A stretch of DNA of 26,656 nucleotides from Chlamydiota bacterium (GTDB lineage: Bacteria > Auribacterota > UBA3054 > B51-G9): NCBI GenBank assembly GCA_003648225.1, contig QMOL01000007.1:1-26656 (forward strand). The letters are read 5' to 3'. Numbering within the stretch: position 1 is the stretch's first letter; each line of letters begins with the position of its first letter. The translations under genes were made by a program, and so were the position numbers. Under the pieces are notes generated by a model that did not search any database, was not told the DNA's origin, and saw only the letters and a program-made list of their open reading frames with translations. This document shows positions 7,786 to 15,604 of this stretch, piece by piece.

Positions 7786-10700
7786 ATGGGAAAAAATAAA
7801 AAACGCGGGATTGCTCTTGTGGCTGTTCTCGCTGTTCTGGTTGTCCTTGCAATTCTTGCATCAACATTCATTGTTTTCAGCAGAATTGAAACTAGACAAT
7901 CGGCTGTGGCGGCTGAATCATTAACTCTTGATATGCTGTTGAATACAGGTCTGGAACATGCGGAAGCATTGATAACCACTGCTTCATCTCCTTCTCTAAC
8001 AAGTAAAAACAACTTATCTCTTAACACAATTCTTCAAGTCGCAGGAACTATTGATAAAAAAAATAAATATTCCGATAAATGGTTTTATGTTAAAGATACA
8101 ACAGGAAAATCCATCGGCAGATATAAAATCAATATTAAAGATGAAGCAGCTAAAGTTAATGTTTCTAAAGCATTCCTACTGCATAAATCTAAATGCGGCG
8201 AAGGATGGAATACAGGGGAAATTTCCCTGCCTGCCGCCCTTAAAATTAGCTCTAAATTAGCAAAAAAATTGATAGATTATCGCTATGGCCCTAATCATGT
8301 CCCGGGAGCTCGAGGAGATGATGATGAAAATAATGTGATTCTAACTTCCGATGGCATCGATAACGATGCCGACGGCTTTATCGATGAAGATGATGAAGGT
8401 ATAGATGATCCAAACGAATATTCTCCCTGGTATCCTCAAGGTGATGATAGAAAGTTTACCGGTATTGGTGATATGCTTTCCGTTTTTATGATGAACTTGG
8501 ATAAAATTAGTCCGGCAACAAAAGCAACGCTCCAAGCTGAAATACCTAAGCGCGCAACTGTTTATTCTATCGACAAACCCGGTTCAAAAACTCTGCCTAA
8601 TGATAAACCGGCCGATTTAAATTGTTTTACCATTCGCGAATGCCGCCGTAAAATTGATGCCGCTAATAACACGCAAACTTTTGAATCCGATGCAGCAAAA
8701 CGATCACAGCTCGCTGTTAATGCTATCGATTATCGGGACGAAAACCATGTGCTCTCAACTCTTGGCTCTACTTACGGCGTTGAAGCTGTTTGCTTTAATG
8801 AAGTTGTGGCAAATGATGAATCATGCACATTTATGATTCGTGATGGTAATTCTTGTAACGGAATGTTGAATACTTATACTTTCGTTAAAAATAAAATTAC
8901 CGATGCCGGCGATAATGTTGACGAATATTGGGAAAAATATATCGGCGCGACAGACAGCAAAAGAACTTTCTTCGGCGCAAGCTGGCCTTATTGCGCTATC
9001 CCGGGACGTGGATGGTATCTTTTTGACCCCAGACACGCCTGGCGGGTGAGTGTTCCAAAAGGAATCGGAAAATTTAGCTATAACACCGGCGGTAGCAGAA
9101 TATCTTTTAAACTTCCAAACGGTCCCGGGAAAAAAGGATCTTCTTCAAGCCCCGTCCTCGAAAATTATTGCAGAGGTAACCAATCGAAAACTTTAGTAAT
9201 TGAACCACCTAAAAAACTTCCGGGGGCACCTGCCGGATGGGATTGGACACCTCCGTCTTTAAGAAACAACGGTGCTTTTTGCTCTTTTTATAATCCCGGA
9301 TTGCGAAATTCTGATAAATCTTACACTTATCTTTATAAAGACCTTATAAAAACTCTGAAAAAAATGCACCTCACAAAAAACGGTCACCCGAAATTTCCCA
9401 ATAATTTCTTTAAAGGTTCTTACGCTATGATCTATACCTGGGGCGATCCGGAGGGAACTCGAGGACAACCGGTTGGGACTTACAAAGTATACAGCTCATC
9501 TTCCGATCAAAATTTCACAATTGATAAAAATGATGTTTTTACAAGAAAAAGTTTCGAATCACAAATTAGAAAAATATATAATATCCCCGCGGGGAATCCG
9601 TTTAATGATAAAGTCGATATTAGTGTCTGTTTCTTCGGATGGGGGAATTGTCACCCCTCAGCTGAATTGCCAAATGTCAATAATATGTATGTAGCCCGTT
9701 CACGACAGCCAATCGGCAACAGGTACTTTAAAATTATGATAAATAGAATGCCGAAAGGTGGAACTTTCGGCATGAAAGAAAAAGGTTACCTTTGCACAGA
9801 TCTCGGTGTTGATGGCAAAATTAATGGCAAACATTCTGAAGACAGCGATCCTGTTACTAAAGAAAGCTTTAAATACTGGTGGTATAAAGATGGAGAACCA
9901 ATACGTACGGACGGAAATGGATGGTTAAGTGTTATTCTGAACTCTTCAAAAAAAGCTAACTTTAAATCCGGCGTGGCACAGGAACTTGCTTATCTCCGTA
10001 TGGTTGCTCCGGAAGTTACTGAAATGTATAATGCTTCGGCAACACCTGTTTCACTCGCAAATTGGAGAGTAATTTGTAATACGGGTGTTCTTGCAACTGA
10101 AATCGGCAGAATCCGCCGTACAGCTTATTATGACACAAAACTCAGACGAAGAGTCATTGACGATAATCCCGTTGTTAAACCCGGCGGGCATTTCTATCTC
10201 GTTAATGATACCGAACTTTTTGATGGCTGGTACGGCAATGCAGACAAAAAATGGGGTTCCCGCGCAGATGAACAAATTCCCGTCTTCCAAATGGATAAAC
10301 AAAGATGGGGTGTTATGTACAAAATCCAAAAAACTAAAATGTTTTATCCCGGCGATACTTCTGAGGGTGCTGCCCGTGCCGGCCTTGCAATTTATCTTCA
10401 AAATGAAAATTTTAAAAAAGATTTATTTAATAAAGAAACTTTTCAATTTATTAATGAAAAAGAAAAAACAGATCCTAAATCTTCTCATAATTTCTTCTTC
10501 CCGGTTATCTCTGAGTTCGCTTACAGAAATAATGAAATTTTTACCTCAACGGGAACGGACGTTGACAGCAGCTATAATGTGATGGTTCTCGGATTGCCGC
10601 AAAGAGGAGGTATTGTTTCGCTTACCTTGAAAAATGAATATGACCAGGTTTGCGCAAGAACGGTTGAATACGGCAGCCTGGAATCTGATGAATTCGAATT

Positions 10701-12078
10701 TTCAAGTCAAAAAGCCGACCCCACAAAACCTCTCTGGTATAAAAGAAAAGTCACCATCGGCGGTACGGAAACTGAAGCGCTTAACAAAGCCCTCAAAGCA
10801 AGAAAATCAGGAAGCTTTTTTATTAAAAACGGTCCTTACGCAAATGTTGGCGAAATTAGAAAAATTACTTCTACTGAACAATTTCAACAACTCGGAGTGT
10901 CTGGGAATCTATCGAAAGCAAGGCAAATGCTTGGCGCTATTGCTGATGTAATGTGTTCGTCTTACCTTAGACTGGAATCCTGCGGTAATAATGTCAAACG
11001 CGTCGGATGGAAAGCCGCAAATGGAGAGGTAGCCGCTAATACATTACAAAGTATAACGTCGAAAAATGGCGGCGGAGACTGGGAAAATAATCAATGGGTC
11101 GGGCAAAAACTCAGATTCCTTACAGGTCCGCTTCGCGGTGAATCATATCCAATCTTCGGTAACTCTAAAAGAACTATTCTACTCGCTGATAAAAAATCTA
11201 AAATGATCCCACGGTCTTCTCCGGGAAGAAAACCGCTGAAACCAAACCGCGGTGATCTCTTCTCGCTCGGGCCGGGATACAATACCGGTTTTTGTTATAC
11301 GCGGCAAGGTAATGACGTCGGCGAATGGACATGGGAAAAAATTGTTCCCGTAAAAGGAAATTACAACTTGTATATTAACGGATTGAACGATTCAATTAAT
11401 ACAACCGAGTTTCTCGAAGAAAACAGAAATGCTTCTATTGATGTTGATGTTTGGAATTATAAATCTAAAGCTTATAATAAATTATGCCAAAATAAAAAAT
11501 ATGGAAAATCCGACTCATTTAAAGCCGGGAAAATCACACCCGATAATGTTTCTGACACAGGCGGTTTTAAACTTAGATTGACTTCTCATAATGTCGTTCA
11601 AAGAGATAGTGTTAAAAATACTTTAAAAACTGTCGGAAAACAAAGCTCCGGTTTCGCATGGTTTAATTACGCTATGATTACTCCCCTGCCTATTATCGGA
11701 AGAGTGAATATAAACACCGCTTCACAACGCCTCCTTGCCGCTCTGCCCGGCGTTAGCAAAGAACTCGCAGAAAATATTAATCGCGGTATTGATGGTAACA
11801 ATAAACCAACTCTTAAACCATATTTAAACCTGTCGGATTTGCTGAAAGTTAAAGGCATTACCCCGGAAGCGTTTGAAAGATGTTGTAATATTTTAACCGT
11901 TGATTCGTCTGTTTTTACGGTAGAAGTGGATGCGCAGACATTAAAATCATCTGCAAAAGACCAAAACACAAAAATGAATGATAATATAGTTAGCGCTACT
12001 CGTAAAAAGCATTACGTAATTGAACTTGAAAAGAAAACTGACGGTTTATGCTCAATAAAAAAACTTGAAGCATATTAG
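7786..12078 (+). CDS. Very large GspK-like minor pseudopilin with lamin-tail-like insert
   Basis: The protein has 1430 residues, against roughly 300-350 for a classical GspK. The N-terminus KKRG-IALVAVLAVLVVLAI fits a type IV prepilin leader cleaved after G8. It has no Glu at +5, which is also the case for GspK among pseudopilins. Residues 189-208 form the acidic motif DGIDNDADG...DEGIDD, a possible Ca-binding loop seen in GspK-like proteins of PVC and related bacteria. Residues about 735-870 (TEMYNASATPVSLANWRV...KPGGHFYLVND) resemble a lamin-tail domain. Residues 1307-1375 carry the GspK C-terminal end, VNINTAS...LAALPGVSKE (helix-hairpin-helix-like), then FTVEVDA. The gene follows the DUF3857 gene by 7 bp with no good ribosome site, which suggests translational coupling. 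Its likely role is at the tip of a type II secretion or type IV pilus-like machine. No other secretion genes are present in the window. Confidence 0.82.
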   Translation: MGKNKKRGIALVAVLAVLVVLAILASTFIVFSRIETRQSAVAAESLTLDMLLNTGLEHAEALITTASSPSLTSKNNLSLNTILQVAGTIDKKNKYSDKWFYVKDTTGKSIGRYKINIKDEAAKVNVSKAFLLHKSKCGEGWNTGEISLPAALKISSKLAKKLIDYRYGPNHVPGARGDDDENNVILTSDGIDNDADGFIDEDDEGIDDPNEYSPWYPQGDDRKFTGIGDMLSVFMMNLDKISPATKATLQAEIPKRATVYSIDKPGSKTLPNDKPADLNCFTIRECRRKIDAANNTQTFESDAAKRSQLAVNAIDYRDENHVLSTLGSTYGVEAVCFNEVVANDESCTFMIRDGNSCNGMLNTYTFVKNKITDAGDNVDEYWEKYIGATDSKRTFFGASWPYCAIPGRGWYLFDPRHAWRVSVPKGIGKFSYNTGGSRISFKLPNGPGKKGSSSSPVLENYCRGNQSKTLVIEPPKKLPGAPAGWDWTPPSLRNNGAFCSFYNPGLRNSDKSYTYLYKDLIKTLKKMHLTKNGHPKFPNNFFKGSYAMIYTWGDPEGTRGQPVGTYKVYSSSSDQNFTIDKNDVFTRKSFESQIRKIYNIPAGNPFNDKVDISVCFFGWGNCHPSAELPNVNNMYVARSRQPIGNRYFKIMINRMPKGGTFGMKEKGYLCTDLGVDGKINGKHSEDSDPVTKESFKYWWYKDGEPIRTDGNGWLSVILNSSKKANFKSGVAQELAYLRMVAPEVTEMYNASATPVSLANWRVICNTGVLATEIGRIRRTAYYDTKLRRRVIDDNPVVKPGGHFYLVNDTELFDGWYGNADKKWGSRADEQIPVFQMDKQRWGVMYKIQKTKMFYPGDTSEGAARAGLAIYLQNENFKKDLFNKETFQFINEKEKTDPKSSHNFFFPVISEFAYRNNEIFTSTGTDVDSSYNVMVLGLPQRGGIVSLTLKNEYDQVCARTVEYGSLESDEFEFSSQKADPTKPLWYKRKVTIGGTETEALNKALKARKSGSFFIKNGPYANVGEIRKITSTEQFQQLGVSGNLSKARQMLGAIADVMCSSYLRLESCGNNVKRVGWKAANGEVAANTLQSITSKNGGGDWENNQWVGQKLRFLTGPLRGESYPIFGNSKRTILLADKKSKMIPRSSPGRKPLKPNRGDLFSLGPGYNTGFCYTRQGNDVGEWTWEKIVPVKGNYNLYINGLNDSINTTEFLEENRNASIDVDVWNYKSKAYNKLCQNKKYGKSDSFKAGKITPDNVSDTGGFKLRLTSHNVVQRDSVKNTLKTVGKQSSGFAWFNYAMITPLPIIGRVNINTASQRLLAALPGVSKELAENINRGIDGNNKPTLKPYLNLSDLLKVKGITPEAFERCCNILTVDSSVFTVEVDAQTLKSSAKDQNTKMNDNIVSATRKKHYVIELEKKTDGLCSIKKLEAY

Positions 12079-12088
12079 TTCGCAACCC

Positions 12089-12994
12089 TCACATCTGCCC
12101 TCTGCTTAAATTCCGCCATTGCGTAGGTGTAACGCCAACATGCTTTTTGAATATTGACATAAAATGATATGCACACGAAAAGCCCGTTTTTTCGGACACT
12201 AAATTAATCGAATCATTTGTGTTACATAATAATTCTTTCGCGCGGTTTATTCGAAGCTGAAGATGATATTTGTTTGGCGGGAGTCCTGTATGATGCTTAA
12301 ACATTCTCCTAAACCAAGAATAACTTATGTGCAGATCATCTGCCAGATCTTCCATATTTATGGTTTTATTAATATGATGAGTGATGATTTTTTTAGCATC
12401 GGCAATTATTCTGTCAACATTGCTCCCACCGGAACTTTTCTTCAATATTGCTTCGCGAATCATTGCCATTATCTGCATTGTCATTGAAGCTATTAATTGA
12501 TGGCTGCCAATTGTTTCTTCGCTTACCAAATCAAAAATATCTCGGTAAAGTGTTATTAACTGGGCATTGTAACCAAGATGAACAACAGGAGTCTCAGGAG
12601 AAAAAATATTACGGTGAAGCAGCCGCTCAGGAATATCACCGTTGAATGATATCCAGTATTCCGTCCATCCAATCTTTTTGTCAGGACGGTATCTATGCCA
12701 AATTCCGGGAAATAGGAAAATAACATCACCTTCATCAACCATTATTGTTCCGGTCTTTATAGTTTCAAATTCTCCACTGCCTTTCGCTATATACAATATT
12801 TGAAACTCATTGATTATTCTGCCTCGCTTCCAATTAAAATTATAAACCGTCGGATGACCGGAAGGCGGATAAGTTTCATTTGGTGAAGTATGAGCGAATC
12901 CGGAGCCCATTAAATACAGCCCCCAGTCGATGTCATGTTCGCTTACGGTAATGTATTTAAAGAAAGAATTGCTTTGTGAAATATTATTTTTCAT
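12089..12994 (-). CDS. AraC-family transcriptional regulator, probable rhamnose-responsive activator
   Basis: The protein has 301 residues. The N-terminal part (about 60-150) is a cupin-like sensing domain, with the GEFETIKTGTIMVDEGDVIFL and FPGIWHRYRP elements typical of AraC_binding domains. Residues about 195-298 are the double helix-turn-helix, with INMEDLADDLHISYSWFRRMF and then the well-conserved second-motif end FKKHVGVTPTQWR. The gene is divergent from rhaA across 161 bp that hold an AraC-like operator, so regulation of the rhamnose genes is the natural inference; the ligand may be L-rhamnose. It converges on the GspK-like gene with only 10 bp between the stops. No clear ribosome site precedes the ATG at 12994. 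A TTGACA sequence lies just upstream (13004-13009), so the exact start is not certain. Confidence 0.88.
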   Translation of the reverse strand: MKNNISQSNSFFKYITVSEHDIDWGLYLMGSGFAHTSPNETYPPSGHPTVYNFNWKRGRIINEFQILYIAKGSGEFETIKTGTIMVDEGDVIFLFPGIWHRYRPDKKIGWTEYWISFNGDIPERLLHRNIFSPETPVVHLGYNAQLITLYRDIFDLVSEETIGSHQLIASMTMQIMAMIREAILKKSSGGSNVDRIIADAKKIITHHINKTINMEDLADDLHISYSWFRRMFKHHTGLPPNKYHLQLRINRAKELLCNTNDSINLVSEKTGFSCAYHFMSIFKKHVGVTPTQWRNLSRGQM

Positions 12995-13077
12995 TTATTG
13001 AGTGTCAAAAAACATAGTTAATCAGAACGGTAAATCTATTGTTTTTATTTCGTTTTATGATATTATATATTATCAGC

Positions 13078-13101
13078 GTGCAATTTGCAAATAATTTGCA
13101 C
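13078..13101. promoter_or_regulatory. AraC-type operator in the regulator-rhaA intergenic region
   Basis: AATTTGCA occurs at 13082-13089 and 13093-13100 as a direct repeat with an 11-bp period (one helical turn), the geometry expected for the two helix-turn-helix units of one AraC-family monomer. The same stretch is bounded by an inverted repeat, GTGCAA (13078-13083) and TTGCAC (13096-13101). The downstream half overlaps the weak -35 box of the rhaA promoter, the usual position for a class II activator. Binding by the adjacent regulator is inferred. Confidence 0.55.
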
Positions 13102-13125
13102 CTTTAAATACTGTATTTTTATTAT
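13096..13125 (+). promoter_or_regulatory. Probable activator-dependent promoter of rhaA
   Basis: A poor -35 box TTGCAC (13096-13101) and a fair -10 box TATTAT (13120-13125) are separated by 18 bp. The AAGGAG ribosome site of rhaA follows at 13143-13148. The weak -35 inside the operator is consistent with dependence on an AraC-type activator. Confidence 0.45.
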
Positions 13126-13155
13126 AGCAATTAATTAATAGTAAGGAGCAAAATA

Positions 13156-14439
13156 ATGTGTGAAGATAAAATTAATGAAAACGAAATTAATGCCCAATTC
13201 GATTTCGCTAAAAACGCATACGCAAAACTCGGCGTTGATGTCGATAAAGCTTTAAAAAAAATTGACTCTATTCCTGTCTCGGTTCATTGCTGGCAAGGCG
13301 ATGATGTGCGCGGACTCGAAAACCCGGACGTAGCCCTTTCCGGCGGAATTATGGCTACAGGTAATTATCCGGGAGTGGCAAGAAACGGCGATGAACTTCG
13401 CGCGGATATGCTTAAAGCTTTCAGCTTGATTCCAGGGAAAAAAAGAGCGAATATTCACGCCTTTTACTGCGAAACCGATACTCCGGTTGAACGCGATCAG
13501 CTAAAACCAGAACATTTTTCAAAATGGATGGATTGGTCTAAAAAAAATGATATAGCTTTAGATTTTAATCCTACTTTTTTCTCCCATCCAAAAGCCGCTG
13601 ACGGTTTTACTCTCTCAAATGATGATGAAAATATCAGAGCTTATTGGATTCGTCACGGTATCGCATGTCGGAAAATCGCGGAAGCTTTCGCGGAAAACCA
13701 AAACTCTCCTTGCGTTATCAATTTCTGGATACCTGACGGCACTAAAGATGTTCCCGCTGACAGATGGTCACCACGCGCACGCCTGAAAGATTCTTATAAC
13801 AAAATTTTTGATAAAGCAAATGGAATCGATATTTCAAAATGTATAGACGCGGTTGAATGTAAATTGTTCGGCATCGGTAGTGAAGAATATGTCGTCGGCT
13901 CACATGAATTTTATTTGGGTTATTCAATGACAAGTAATGTAATCCCTTGTTTTGATATGGGACATTTTCATCCAACAGAAACTATTCATGATAAAATCTC
14001 TGCCGCTCTGCAATTTAAAAATAATCTCCTAATGCACGTTAGCCGACCAATTCGATGGGATAGTGATCATGTCGTTATTTTTAACGACGACCTTAAAAAT
14101 GTCTTCCTCGAATTATCTCGCGGTAACGCTTTCGATAAAACTTACATCGCTCTCGATTTCTTTGATGCAAGCATTAACAGAATAGGCGCTTGGACAATCG
14201 GTACTCGCGCGGCAATGAAAGGTATTCTTTATTCATTGCTCGACCCGACGGAAAAACTTAAACAGCTCGAAGCTAAAGGCGATGGCGCCGGTAAACTCGC
14301 GCTTATGGAAGAAATGAAAACTATGCCTTTTGGTTCCGTTTGGGATTACTATTGTTCTCAACAAAATGTTCCCGTTGGTACTGATTGGATAAACGAAATG
14401 TACGCTTATGAAAAAGATGTACTAAGCAAAAGAACATAA
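13156..14439 (+). CDS. rhaA: L-rhamnose isomerase
   Basis: It converts L-rhamnose to L-rhamnulose, the first step of the isomerase route of rhamnose breakdown, in the cytoplasm. The 427-residue protein aligns with E. coli RhaA (419 residues) almost from end to end. Shared blocks include PVSVHCWQGDDV, ATGNYPG, RDQLKPEHF, ADGFTL and HFHPTE. The metal ligands and catalytic residues fall at the same numbers as in E. coli: E234 (DAVECKLFGIG), D267 and H270 (CFDMGH), H294 (LLMHVSRP), D302 and D304 (RWDSDH) and D334 (IALDFFDASINR). A good AAGGAG ribosome site supports the start. It is the first gene of the plus-strand cluster after the AraC-family regulator. The kinase and aldolase that would follow in the pathway are not in the window. 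Confidence 0.97.
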   Translation: MCEDKINENEINAQFDFAKNAYAKLGVDVDKALKKIDSIPVSVHCWQGDDVRGLENPDVALSGGIMATGNYPGVARNGDELRADMLKAFSLIPGKKRANIHAFYCETDTPVERDQLKPEHFSKWMDWSKKNDIALDFNPTFFSHPKAADGFTLSNDDENIRAYWIRHGIACRKIAEAFAENQNSPCVINFWIPDGTKDVPADRWSPRARLKDSYNKIFDKANGIDISKCIDAVECKLFGIGSEEYVVGSHEFYLGYSMTSNVIPCFDMGHFHPTETIHDKISAALQFKNNLLMHVSRPIRWDSDHVVIFNDDLKNVFLELSRGNAFDKTYIALDFFDASINRIGAWTIGTRAAMKGILYSLLDPTEKLKQLEAKGDGAGKLALMEEMKTMPFGSVWDYYCSQQNVPVGTDWINEMYAYEKDVLSKRT

Positions 14440-14529
14440 TAAAAATGAAATAGTGGATTGATGAATCTATAAAATGTCGAATATCCGCCGAGGCGAAATG
14501 AATTTAAACCAACTAACCAACATATTACC

Positions 14530-15588
14530 ATGAATTCAAAAAAGCGTGTCCTCAATATTCTTAACCGCAAACCGGTTGACAGAATTCCTATAGACATCTG
14601 GCATACAGCTGAAGTATATCAAGACCTTGCAAAATATTTTAACGCGGAAGACGATTTCGACCTCTATAAAAAAATGGGCATTGATAAATGGTTTTGGATT
14701 AATCCGGTTTACGAAGGCGAAATCGCACCGCTTGTAGAAAATGCAGCAATGGTGACCCAATGGGGCGTTCAAATGAGAATGGTGAAATCAGGCCTCTCTA
14801 TGTACGGTGAAAGAATGAGCTGCCCGTTTGAAGATTGTGCTCTGGAAAATATAGACGATTATCCTTATTGGCCTGACCCTGAAAAATTTAATTATTCCGC
14901 TGCAGCGCAAATTACAGAAAAAGTTACAAATAATTTCGCGACTCTCGGTCCTTGGGTTTCTTTTTATGAAATCTATTGCAGTATGCGCGGCTTGGAAAAT
15001 TCTATGATGGATCTCGCGCTCAAACCGAAATTCGTTAATGCCGCGCTTGACAAAATTGAAAACGCACAAACTGAAATGATGAAAAAACTCTTTGAAGTGA
15101 CAGGGGACAGTATCGATGCTGTTTTTATCAGCGATGATATGGGAAGCCAGATCAGTCTGCTTATGTCTCCGGATATGTGGGACAAGTTCTTTAAACCAAG
15201 AATGAAAAGATGGTGCGATTTTATTCATTCTTACGGAAAAAAAGTCTTCTATCATTCCGATGGCGCGGTAGAACCTCTGATACCAAGACTAATTGAAGTC
15301 GGTATCGACATTCTTAATCCAATCCAGCATATTTGTCCGGGTATGGACATGGCTGAACTTAAAGAAAAATACGGCAAAAATTTGATCTTTCACGGAGCGG
15401 TTGATACACAGGATGTTTTACCGTTCAGAGGTCCCGAAGAAGTAAAAAAAGAAACGCTGGATTGTCTGCAATCTCTCGGCAAAAATATGGAAGGATATGT
15501 TTGCTGCTCATGCCACAATATTCAGGCGGGTACTTCTGTTGAAAACATTCTTGCTATGGTTGAAACCGTAAAAAATTATTCTGAATAA
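14530..15588 (+). CDS. Uroporphyrinogen decarboxylase-family protein (methyltransferase-like, non-haem)
   Basis: This 352-residue protein has the URO-D/MtaA TIM-barrel pattern. It starts with KKRVLNILNRKPVDRIPIDIW. It has a central DAVFISDDMGSQISLLMSPDMWDKFFKPRMK block, then FYHSDGAVEPLIPRLIEVGIDILNPIQ, FHGAVDTQDVLPF and a Cys-rich end YVCCSCHNIQ. In corrinoid:CoM methyltransferases of this fold, zinc is held by His-x-Cys and a later Cys. Here the first pair is H242-x-D244, as in many URO-D-family paralogues near sugar genes. It is therefore unlikely to make haem and its substrate is unknown. It sits 90 bp after rhaA with no clear ribosome site, and 16 bp before the rhamnosidase, so it is probably part of the rhamnose unit. 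Confidence 0.85.
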   Translation: MNSKKRVLNILNRKPVDRIPIDIWHTAEVYQDLAKYFNAEDDFDLYKKMGIDKWFWINPVYEGEIAPLVENAAMVTQWGVQMRMVKSGLSMYGERMSCPFEDCALENIDDYPYWPDPEKFNYSAAAQITEKVTNNFATLGPWVSFYEIYCSMRGLENSMMDLALKPKFVNAALDKIENAQTEMMKKLFEVTGDSIDAVFISDDMGSQISLLMSPDMWDKFFKPRMKRWCDFIHSYGKKVFYHSDGAVEPLIPRLIEVGIDILNPIQHICPGMDMAELKEKYGKNLIFHGAVDTQDVLPFRGPEEVKKETLDCLQSLGKNMEGYVCCSCHNIQAGTSVENILAMVETVKNYSE

Positions 15589-15604
15589 TTTTTGCAAATC
15601 TATT

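Noticed and set aside
10085..10582. 165-codon plus-strand frame overlapping the GspK-like gene
   Set aside because: It is out of frame with the lamin-tail-like segment, which is well supported, and its composition is typical of a shadow frame.
14530..15588. True haem-pathway uroporphyrinogen decarboxylase (hemE)
   Set aside because: The sequence is of the methyltransferase-like URO-D branch, lies among rhamnose genes and has no neighbouring haem genes; the same holds for the gene at 18065-19693.
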